Shown here piece by piece: positions 43,185 through 53,262 of a stretch of 64,000 nucleotides of DNA. The stretch comes from Whalleya microplaca (taxonomy: Eukaryota; Ascomycota; Sordariomycetes; Xylariales; Xylariaceae), in the NCBI GenBank assembly GCA_022497155.1, contig MU385745.1, forward strand, positions 186,001 through 250,000, given 5' to 3'. The translations under genes and the position numbers were made by a program. Within the stretch, counting starts at the first letter, position 1. Each line of letters starts with the position of its first letter. A model generated the notes under the pieces. The model made no database searches, had not been told where the DNA came from, and saw only the letters and a program-made list of their open reading frames with translations.

Positions 43185-46100
43185 TCAACCCCCTTTCCTC
43201 TCTCCGCCACGTCTCTCATCCTCCCTATCCCTATCCCTATCCCTATCCCGTCCCTGTCCCCGCGAACCACCAGCCCTTGACCACGAACCAGGCCCCCTCC
43301 CCGACCCCGGCCGGACCGGCGTCGGGCGGATGGGCATCAGGTCCGGCCAGTCGGCTGCCGTCAGCACCGGCATCGTCGAGTGCAGGGAGGACGGCGTGGC
43401 GAACCGCTGCTGCGTGCCACTGCTGCTGCTACTGGGTTGCTGGTAGTACGCGTTGGTGGGGTTGGTGGGGCCGGGACCGATGGTCTGCTTCGGCTGGGAA
43501 CGGTGCGGCCGCGGGTGGGGGTTGGGGTTGTACGGCGGCGGCGGCGGGGGCGCGGGTGCCGGCGCCTCGGGTTGAGGTTGCTGGGATTCAAAGGGGTGCG
43601 AGCGTGGCTGCGGCTTGGATGGTCCCTTCCGGGAATGCGGTTGCGGCTGCGGGCGGGGTCGCAATCCCGGAAGGGTCTGAGCCTGCGGTTCTGATGCGGG
43701 ATCAGGGTGTTGGGCAGTCAATGGAGAGCTGGAGTCAGGGGTGGCGCTCCGAGATAGCATCTCCCTCTTCTTCGTTGCGGTCAGGGCTCTGCGGTTACTC
43801 GAGCCATTCGAGCGGGCAGAAGAGGACGAGGAATGTCGGGATTCGGGCGGTGAGTCTGTAGTGGCAATGGCTTTTCCTTTGCCCTTGTCTTTACTCTTTT
43901 TTTTCTTGGGCTTGTTCCGTTGTTTATGAGGGACCCTAGCCTCGGTATCGTCCCTTACCCCCTCGATGGCGGGAGCAGAAGACTCGACGACAGCAGGAGA
44001 AGACTCGACAGTAGGAACGGAAGTAGAAGATTCGCTGCTCTTAGATTCAAGGGCACTCTGTTCAGTGGAGTCGCTGGACTTGCCAGGGGGCGGCGAAGTT
44101 TGTGCAGCCTTGAGTCGACTGGCGTATGTGTAGCTATGGCCAGGTGCCTTGTATTCCTCTCTAGGAGCGCTGGCCTGTGATGGTTCACCAGCACCCTGCT
44201 GGCCTGACACATCATCCTTCGGGTACTTCTTGCCCTTGCGACCCTTCCGCTGCCAACGCTTCCTTTCCTGATGCTTTCCGTGTGGGGGCTTGTTGTCCTC
44301 GGGCGCCAAGTCCAGTGCCTCGGTTTGACTCAAGTCGTGTGGCATATATCCAGCCTCACTTGCTTTATCATTATCATCAGCGCTTTTCTCAATCGATGGC
44401 AGGACAATTGTTGATGCCTCGCTGTCAGGCGGTGAGACGCGCTGCCTCATCGTCTTGCGATACGAACTCCCTATTATGGGATCCTGGTACGCTGGGAATG
44501 GCTCGCTATTGTCTGTACTCTGCATAGGTTGTGATGACGGCATTGAGAAAGTAGAGCGTGGCATATTAGCGGAGCTTCCCTGTGCTGAAAAAGCACTGGC
44601 CTCGCTACCTTGTGTATGGGGAATTGTAGACTTAGCACTCCAAGACTGGGGATAGTACGATGAGTATGTGTCCGGCTCAAATCTGGATCGCGTATAGAGG
44701 CCCTCGGGCTGGCCCTGACGCTCAGCCATGCGCTGCTCACGGATGGTCATATATTGACCGGTGGGCTGCTTCTGTTGCGCATATTGATAATTCAGCCCCG
44801 TATTCTCATCCCCCAAGGCAGGTGGTGTCGGTGGACGATATGTAGTTGGTTCAAGACAAGGAGTTGGTTCAAGACAAGGAGTTGGTTCAAGATAAGGAGT
44901 TGGTACAACTCCTTCATCAGGCCCAGGGGTAGGAGATCGCATCTGCGAACCAGCAGGTGAAAGATTCACAGTGAGGCTTGAGTAACGTTGCCCTGATGAA
45001 GCCGATGTAGGGACGTCAGGCTGATATGTCAATGCAGGCAAGTACTCTGGTGTACTTTCACGGCTGGTCCAGCTTGTGTCGTTACCCTGCTTGTCTTGAT
45101 TCACCTCTGTCTCCTTACCCTTTTCAGGGTCCTGCTTCTCAGAGAAAGAGGGAGAAGACAATAATTCTCCTATCTTCTGGGCATAAGAGACCCCGTGTCG
45201 ACGAGGAGCACCTAGGGAGAGAGCTTCACCTTGATTATCGAAGGCGAAGTCGCGCACTTTTGGGGCAGAGGATGACGGCTCAGGTTCCCAGGTAGATGGG
45301 AGACGCATGTACTGCGCTCGCTTCGGTCGAACTACCATCGTGCCATAGTTGAGTTCCTCGTCGTCTTCCTCACTCAGGTTGCCGGCTTTTGCCTCTAGCC
45401 CGGCCATCGAGGTTTCAGGCTCAGGCTGCTCCGGTGGGGTGTGATATTCCCTCCCATCTGAAGTAGGAGAGCAGCTCTTGGCCATGGGGTCAACGTCTAG
45501 CATTGGGACTTGGGGCGAATCTTGTTTGGTCATATCTCCTTCCGTGGTGGGGATTGCGTCTAAGGACGTGCTTCTATGCAATGGCATGAGAGCCATCTTT
45601 CCTTTCGATTCACTCGCAAGATGTGAAGAGTCACGGATTGTCATCAGTTGGCCAGACATACGGGTGTCAGATGAAGGTCCAGGGCGAAGTTTCTCTGGGC
45701 TGATATTCTGCTGGCCATCGAATCCCGAGGATTGCCTCATGTGTCGAGAATTCTGATAGTGGGTTCTAGGAGCTGTGGAAATTGGAGGGCCCTGAGGGAT
45801 TGGGTCTGGAATAGAACCTAGCGGATGAGAAGAAGAGCTTCCTTGAGATTGCTGTCCCTCCATAGCAGGTATAGTGTACTGCTGTGACATTGACCCAGGT
45901 TTATTGCGTATATGCTGAGGCACAGCCTGAGAGGACCAATCTCGCTTGCTGGAGAGACGTTGGTACAGCAACGGCTGCGGCTGGTAATATTGAGACCCAA
46001 TTGCAAATGCTACTTTGAGATGCTTCCTTGAGACCTCTTCAATTATCGTGGCATGTACATTATTTTGCGCTGCGAATGCCGAGTCCTGGTGAGAGTACCT

Positions 46101-48524
46101 AAAGGAAAATCCGTTAGCATATATCAAAAATGCAAGGAGGTCAGAGGGAAACGCAATAACAGCTTACCTAATCAGAGCACTGCTTCTATATTGACCCATT
46201 ATCCGGGCGTGTTCAATCATGCCGAATTGACTGAAGACGCTCCGAAGTAACAGCAGGAAATCATCTTCAGAGCCCTCAAAGCCCTGGAAGCCAGTTACAA
46301 AGATTGTCCGGTCTTTCTCCTGGCAGTTCTTACAAGGGCAGGGGTCATACTTGGTTATTAGGGCATCGCGTGACTTGGGAGCAGGCTTTCCAGCATTGAG
46401 GCATGACGTAGGAGCAGCGACTGTGGAAGAGGTTGACTGGCGGTGACCCAGCGGCTTAGCCTCTGGACGAAAGACTTCAGGCTGAACGCGAGGCGCATTT
46501 TGTCGCCAGTTGCTTGGATTGCTACGCCGATGCTGATGGTCATAGTTCATCTGTCCAGTGCTGGCATTGCCCATATATGAAGGTTGTCGCATGGATGCAT
46601 TAGACAACCCGCGCGACCAGTTACGAGTACCAGAATGACGCATCTGTGCATTCTCGGATGGTTGTTCAGGATGCTTGCGGAACACAGCTTTGGGACCATG
46701 CATAGGATCAACGCCAGATAACTGCCATGCTCCACTCCCTATCTGTGAAGTCATGCGGCTCTGGTGCTGCATCTCTTTGAACTCCGTAGAGAAAGAATCT
46801 CTGCGACCACGGCCACGGCCATGGCCATAGCCAGATCTCTGCGGCGTGGGAAGATGAGTAGGAAATCGTGGACCAGCCAGCTCAGATCCTTGAGGAAGGG
46901 TTGGGTTGGTAGGTTGTGCAAGCAGATTCGCAGGAATCTGGTGCGCAAAAGGTTGTTGTGCAATTGGGCGCTGATCAAAGTAACCTTGAGTAGAAACGTG
47001 ACTTGGTTGATTAGATGGTTGGCCCGGGATACCAGGCTGAGCATTAGCAGTGGATGATACTCCAGTATCGAGTGGAGGGGGTAGCTCGTCCCACGCTGTT
47101 GAGCTGCCTTCTGGAACCACACCAGGTGCTTCTCCCGGAACCTCTGGGGAGCGTAGATGCTTTGGGATGGCTAGTGGATGTTCATCAGAGCTTATAGGGA
47201 TCCCCCTTGCCGCAGCAGTAATAGCGGCCGGTTCACCTTCCGTGGTAGGTCCAGTAAGAATTTCGCCTACATCATGCTGATTGCCAGGATATACTTGAGC
47301 TTCCTCGCTCTCAGTAAAGTCACCAAGGGGGTTTGCCATGGGAGCTGCACCAAATGTCGGAGCACTAATATATCGAGCTGTATAGCTTGGAGTGGCCGAC
47401 CGAGTGCTGCTTTGAGCTGTCGTTGTACCGGGGCTTGAACTGTTTCGCATAGGAGCATCTGCAATGCCTAGCAGAATCGCAGCAGAGACTCGTGCTTCAT
47501 CAGGCGACAATGTTCCTGGTGTTGTTGCATGCTTCTCTGGCGAAGGTGCAGTTGTGGTGATGGCCGGAAGATTCTCCGGGGGGCGCGCCGCAGCTACGCG
47601 AGCAGCAGTTGCAGAAGTGCCATCGCAGATAGTAATGCCGTTAATGACCTTGCTTTCTGTCTCGACGTTCTCAAGAGAGTCACTACCCTTGGGACTTCCA
47701 CTAGTAATGGCTTGAGTCGCTTTAGGAAATTAGTGGATGCTACGGGACAAAGATGAAGCGAAGATGCGACGATACTTACCTGGCTGTTGTGTATTATTAG
47801 GCAGTTCAGGGGGCTGAACTGGTGGATGAACAACAAGAGGAAGTCCGTTGCGAAGACTCATGTAATGTCTTTGGAATATAGAGCGAATAAAGGGAAGATA
47901 GAACGGCTCCACGTCTTGTATCTCGATCAGCTCATTGTTGTTGAACACGCCCAAGACATTTCCCTGGCGCCCAGGGTTCCAGTCAAGAAGCTTCTGTCGA
48001 GAAGTCTCGTTAGAGAGGACCCTCCATGCCCAACCCTCGAAGCCGGGTATGGACGAATTGAGGAGCTCTGGCATGAGCCATTGGTTCTCGTACCAGATAT
48101 GGTAGATGACTCTGCATAGGTTCTGCGCGCCCCGGTGGTAGATGTCGTAAGCATCAAAGTATTCGTACAAGCCCCAATAGCTGTGGAGAGGCATGATATA
48201 TTTGCATTCCGGATAGAAATCCTTGCGGATCCCAGTACAGACAGTCTGTATTGTCGCAGCGTCCCAATATTCGCCTGGGCGCTCCCAGGTTGGGTTTTCT
48301 ACATTGCGAAAGGGCTTGGTACCTCTGTTGGTAGAGAATATAGCTCGGACATCACGATTGATCTTGTCGGTGAAAAACGTCACAGGCGGTTCACCATCGT
48401 AGAAGTGGCTCCAACCATAGGTAGAGGGGGGAGGAGGAGGGCCAGCGGCGTCGATTGCCTGTTCTTGAGTGAAGTCGCGATACTTCGGCGTCAGAGGAAA
48501 TTGGGACATGGTGCCTGTCGACAT
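43185..48524 (-). CDS. Very large RRM protein with unrecognised N-terminal region
   Basis: Three exons (47780-48524, 46168-47719, 43185-46098) join in frame to 1,736 residues. Introns are 60 bp and 69 bp with GTAAGT and GTAAGC donors and CTAAT/CTAAC branch points. Residues about 20-245 form a folded-looking, Tyr/Trp-rich region (THFYDGEPP-like start, CKYIMPLHSYWGLYEYFDAY, GFEGWAWRVLSNETSRQKLL) that I do not recognise. Residues 250-700 are low complexity. A CPCKNC motif sits just before one RRM at about 717-798 (RTIFVTGFQGFEG... and GQYRSSALIRYSHQDSAF; the second intron splits it). The remaining 940 residues are disordered, with Pro/Gln/Ser runs, a basic KNKPKKKKSKDKGKGK stretch and a C-terminal RDRDRDRD run. 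RNA binding is likely; the process is unknown. Exon 1 as a separate gene is possible but the splice signals argue against it. Confidence 0.82.
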
Positions 48525-49403
48525 TGCAGAGAACCGAAAATGTTGCAAGATTATAGAAGGAGAAACAGTAACAAAAAACAACGAGGGGGTAGATGGGAAG
48601 TGTGAAGAAGAGGGTTGCGCGCAATACCAAGCCAGTGGTATTACGTTGTTGAGGAAGAGGTGCAGGTGAGAAGTTGTGACAAGCACAGATGATAGAAGGC
48701 AAGGGAATTGTGATTTTGGTGCACGCAGAATAAAAGTGAGTGAGAAGGCAAAACATTTCAAAAGAGAATTTGGTTGCTGAGGAAGTGAAATTGGGACGTG
48801 TGTGCCTGAGGTGGATGTGAGAAGACTCTGGTGTCCTGGTAACGGTACTTCTACCTCAGGTTTCCCAGCAGTTGCCTGCAATGAATAGATGACCAACCAG
48901 ACCTTGCAGAGTTGCTTGGTCTATTGCGTTTCCCCTTAGCTTCCTGTCATAACCATAGGCGATATCCTTAGGAAGACATCGACTTGACTTGACTTCACTC
49001 GACTCGATTCATCGAGGCAAGCGCTTTTTGCCAAGGCCCAGTCTATTTCTTGTACTTATACCGTCACCATCTTATTGTCATAGAGCAGGGGAAATGACAC
49101 AATGGCCATCTACACAAAGTATGATCGCACAAGTAACCAGAGGAGAGAACTTTATACATGCAGGTATAACTAGACATACAAACAGCGGGCAATCGATGTC
49201 AGATAGATCTCAAGGGAGTCAGGTAAAGGAGAATACAGAACGAGTGAATTGATGTCAATTTACCCTGAATCATCTCAAATGAGTCATCTGGAGTTCTTGC
49301 TGAAGCAATTAGTCCAGCAAATAAATAGCTCGTAACGAAGCCCGCATGCAGCTCCGTTGGTGCCATCGAAGCACATCGGGTCCTTGCATACAAGCTTGGT
49401 GAA
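48525..49403. other. Upstream region of the large RRM gene
   Basis: Promoter and 5' UTR side of the RRM gene. The reading frame stays open upstream of its ATG to 48896 with no further in-frame ATG that I trust. A GACTTGACTTGACTTCACTCGACTCG run lies at about 48,979-49,010. No gene. Confidence 0.5.
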
Positions 49404-49959
49404 CTACTCTTTTTCGTTTGCCTGCCCTATCATCTTGAGTATCTCGGACTCATTTGTACTAGCAGTGGCCTTTCCATTGTTCCAGTCGACAATCTGCTCC
49501 TGAATCAGTATACTGAAGGTACATCATTGGACGATAGCAAGGGGAAACATACCACTGGCCGCTGAAAGTTGTCAACATTCTCCTTGAACCTTTTCAATGC
49601 ATCCTTCTCGGTTGACGCGCCAGCAATTATAGTGCTGATCCTGTTCTGGCCTACATATCCCAGTATCGTCTGGAGTTGATCCGGGGTGGGAGGGTCCTCG
49701 GTGATGTTCAGCTCGAACTGTTGGCGCTGACGCTTCGGATGCGTCTGAGGGGTATGATCACTGGCCTGGTCCTCAGTTGCCGACTCAGTAGCATTTGCGG
49801 AGATCTGCTTGAGTAGGTTTACCGCTCTCACAGAAGCAGCAGATGCTGGCTTGTGGAAGAGAGTGACGATGTCGAGAGTCTTGGGCTATTTAGGTACAAG
49901 TATATTAGCATCCATTGATATGAACTTGGCCTCTTACTTGAACTTACGAAGCGGAACAT
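49404..49959 (-). CDS. FMP46: FMP46-like mitochondrial thioredoxin-fold protein
   Basis: Three exons (49948-49959, 49553-49885, 49404-49499) encode 146 residues. The first exon holds only four codons (MFRF), joined by a GTAAGT intron to PKTLDIVTLFHKPASAASVR, which is the conserved start of the Fmp46/DUF1687 family of putative mitochondrial redox proteins. The middle shows FELNITEDPPTPDQL and YVGQNRISTIIAGASTEKDA; the end shows VDWNNGKATASTNESEILKM. No CxxC motif is present; a role in redox chemistry is only assumed for the family. An inserted Thr/Gln-rich stretch (TESATEDQASDHTPQTHPKR) lengthens it over the yeast protein. It is divergent from the nucleoporin gene, 671 bp apart. Confidence 0.9.
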
Positions 49960-50630
49960 CTTGTCTATCTATGTACTAGAATATATATTGATTACGCGGG
50001 ACGAGGCAGTTCGTTGAGAGCTTTCGCTTATGTCAACGATGTCGTTGAATTTGCCGTTTCGGGATAGCTAAAGTACCTCAAGCTCCGTGAGCTCTCAGAA
50101 TGCGGCGTCCGAGGTGACGTCGATTCCAGGTACGACATAGATGGTCCGTGCATCGCAAAGCGCTTGGCAAGAGCGGGATCCTTGTACGGATACAGCTTAC
50201 TCATCAGGATGTACCTAAGTACATTCGTATATACTGGATGACTAAGGTAGCAGCTGGGGATTGGACGTGCTTTTTACCTCTGTACACCCAGGTACATATA
50301 GTATGTACATAGCGCTAAAGTAGCGCCAAAACGGTTGCTGGGGTGCCTGGGGACAGGCGACTTACAGCTGCAAATCATATTTTTCTACCTCCGTAGGCCC
50401 ATTTCCAGCTGCTACCACCAACCTTACCAACCTACCAGCTTGATAGATTCCATTCCATTTGTGTCAATACGCCTCTCTATATATCGTGTTCGCACCATCC
50501 ATTCCTTACGTTAGGTTTGATTAGGTACTATTCGCTTATCACGTACTGATTAAAGCCTTACATGTACTAATCAGACAGAAATCGCGTGGTTTCCAGGTAC
50601 CTTAGCATTCCGGCCAGACAGATTGGGACA
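49960..50630. promoter_or_regulatory. Divergent promoter region of FMP46 and nucleoporin genes
   Basis: No coding signal. It contains several GTACAT/ATGTAC and CAGGTAC strings. Assignment as promoter rests on gene layout only. Confidence 0.45.
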
Positions 50631-52026
50631 ATGAGACCCTTGATCCTGCATAATGTGCCCGACGACGAGCTCTACACCGGCGAGGACGGAATTCAACGTC
50701 CTTACGCCATGATCTGGCCCGAGTACGTTTCAAATTCTTATTTCCCTTCTATTTATGTATCCGTAGCTCGAATCGTATCAGCTTACCACGATGGACGACA
50801 GAGGCGATCGTCAACGGACCGCTCCGCGCACCCGCGCACGCGAAGTCACCGAGACGGGGTCTTTCGGCAAGTCTACGAGGAGATCCCGATCGCGGACGGG
50901 CAGTGTGCAGCCGAAACGCGAAGATGCTACGATGCAAAGCGCCGATAAGATCTTCTCCAGCTACGTAGCAAGTCGAGCGCAGAACAACAATGCGACGAAG
51001 CCGTCGGCCCAGCGAAAGACCAGCTACCTCACGCAGCCCGGTTCCCAGTCGCAAGAAGATTCGGCCTCGAACGCACAGCCAGTGTATCAGAAGGAGCCCG
51101 CGGAAGTCATCCTGAGAGGATACTCCTCGCCGTCGCAGCAGTACGCAGCTATTAACCACTACGAGCAGCTGGCGGGGAGGATATGTGAGGATTATTCTAG
51201 AGAGCCGCCGATCGAGGCGCGACGGTACAAGTCGGACTTACGCGATCCCGCGCTCACGAGACGGCAACCATTATCGCCAGCTGAACGGGCCAGAGTAAAT
51301 AGGGTCGCTAGCGGAGAGCACTGGATCAAGGTCACTTTTGAATCGGCAGAGGCCGCAGAGGCGGCACTATACGCGTCCCCCCAGAAGATCCTTGGTCATC
51401 TAGTCTACGCCGAGTCATATAACGGTCTGCCCCCTAAGGAAGACGCAGCCGTGCTCGACGTGGTAGGAGACATCGGGATGCTGGGCCCACACCGAACGAA
51501 TTCTCTCCGAGGAGCATCGAGACGACCAACGCAGCATCGAAGCACCAAGAGTGGATCGGCGCCGCGGTCTCTCTTAGGTCCCGGGCTCGACGGGCCTCCG
51601 CAGCCAGATCCCCAGCAAGGATCTCCCCCGGGATCGCAGACGTCGACGGGGACCATGGACACGGCGACCGCATCGACGGTCACCGTAACGGGGGTCGAGG
51701 TGGCTCCGCAGCCGCCGCAGCCGCAGCCGAACACAGCGCCGGCCGACGACGGCTTCTGCCAACGGATCCCCAGCGCGCGACGGGTGCGGCTCCTGCCCGC
51801 GGAACAAGCGCTGAAGCCCCAGCCGAGCTTCCAGGCGCGCCTGCTCGCGTGGATCCCGCTGATCAATTGGTTCAGCGGCGCCATGATCGGCAACGAGACG
51901 CCGCGGAACGACCTGGGCGAGTTCGATTTCGCCAAGGCCAGCATGTACTGGAAGATAATGTTCTACCTCGACCTGTGGTTTGGTCTCTGGGGCAAGGATC
52001 TCGTTAGTGGCGACAAGGATGCCTGA
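50631..52026 (+). CDS. Nucleoporin Nup53/Nup35-like (RRM_NUP35/MPPN family)
   Basis: Two exons (50631-50722, 50802-52026) encode 438 residues. I chose the strong GTACGT donor with the acceptor CGACAG at 50801, giving [14 protein letters not shown]; a weaker GTTTCA donor with acceptor at 50780 would also keep frame. The N-terminal part shows [20 protein letters not shown] and [19 protein letters not shown]. The MPPN-type RRM lies at about residues 135-240: [60 protein letters not shown] and [14 protein letters not shown] Pro/Gln/Thr linker follows, then a C-terminal amphipathic or hydrophobic end ([19 protein letters not shown]) like the membrane-binding helix of Nup53. It would sit in the inner ring of the nuclear pore, bridging Nup170/Nup188-type scaffolds and the membrane. 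Confidence 0.85.
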
Positions 52027-52464
52027 GGGAGACCAAACTGTACATCTATCGGGTAGTCTAGAGGGGGGATACCTACGGCAAGCAGATAGTCAAATGGGAG
52101 ATGGTGATGGGAAACGATCAATGCGCCAGCATATGCAATGTTCAGGAGTAGGCGTTTACGGTATAAGAGTTGCTCGCGGCCACGCAACTTTTGAATTCGT
52201 CATCCCGAAGCAGTATGTAATAGTGCTATTCAAGCTAGACAGACGGGACAGAAAAGCTTCGATGTACAATGTAAAAAATATACATATGACCTAATTCATG
52301 GCCCGTCCGCAAAAGATCCCTCGTGCAGACTACAAAAAATTGTTGCTCATCCTATTCCATGAATAAACATCTGTACAGAAGGCCGGGATATCATACATGC
52401 ATCATAGTAAAGGTATTTCCAAGTAGATTAACGCACCAAAAAGATGCGAAATTTGCAAAAGAAA
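52027..52464. other. Spacer between nucleoporin and tRNA-Gly
   Basis: Presumed 3' UTR of the nucleoporin gene plus the 3' flank of the tRNA. The plus-strand AAAAGAAA at 52457-52464 reads as a T-rich Pol III terminator for the minus-strand tRNA. Confidence 0.5.
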
Positions 52465-52535
52465 TGCATCAGCCGCGAATCGAACGCGGGGCCCATCGAT
52501 GGCAACGATGGATTTTACCACTAAACCACTGATGC
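52465..52535 (-). tRNA. tRNA-Gly (GCC)
   Basis: 71 nt without intron. Acceptor GCATCAG pairs with CTGATGC plus discriminator A. The D arm contains the A box TGGTTTAGTGG. The anticodon stem CATCG/CGATG closes the loop TTGCCAT, anticodon GCC. The T arm contains GCGTTCGATTCGC (B box). A T-rich stretch follows 3'. Cloverleaf is complete. Confidence 0.97.
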
Positions 52536-53262
52536 TTCAATTATCGGATATTTAAACTTCCGATTATGAAATCGAAGCCCTCTATTGAAGTATATAGCCC
52601 ACGCTTACTAAGTCCGATATAGACATGCTGACATGCCTATGACTACAAATAGTACCTGCTTGATTGAATATGAGATTGATGATTCTTTTACAGTGGAAGG
52701 AAGTCACTAGTCGACTCGGCGCTTCAATTAAGTTCAAAGTTTCAATTGTGCCCGCCGTATGTCTTTGCTAACATGACCATCTAGGCAGCCCTTATGTAGA
52801 ATCGCATCACAATCCAGAACCTCCATCGTCAGGAATATATTTTACGCTATACTATAGCTTATAGATATTACATTGTTCATTCGTCCTCTATTCTCAACGT
52901 AGACGCATTGGCATCCTTAGTTTCAACTGTGAATGAAATTGTACGAAGTTTAAAGTCAACAAGCTGCTTTCGCATGTAGATTCGGCCTCTCCAGCTTCGG
53001 GTGCCAACGGGCTAAAAACCATGTCGTGATATATAATTGCGTAACTTCGTTTATTGTCTACCCTGATATATATAGGTGGCTTCTCCTAGACTTAGATAAG
53101 GCCTGAGGTAAACCAATGAAGCTTTTGTGTCTATTTCTATCCAGTATCCAACACCCGCCCCGCCCCCCACTTGAAGACATAATATCAGCATGGGAACATG
53201 TATAAGGGCAAATTATCCAGAGATTTATCGCTGGAATACCCGCAGCAAGTAGCTGTAAAATC
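52536..53262. other. Spacer between tRNA-Gly and permease gene
   Basis: AT-rich, with the permease 3' UTR at the right end. No gene or RNA is recognised. Confidence 0.5.

Noticed and set aside
51405..51944. 179-codon minus-strand frame opposite the nucleoporin
   Set aside because: Antisense to the Pro/Gln-rich linker of the Nup53-like gene; no independent support.
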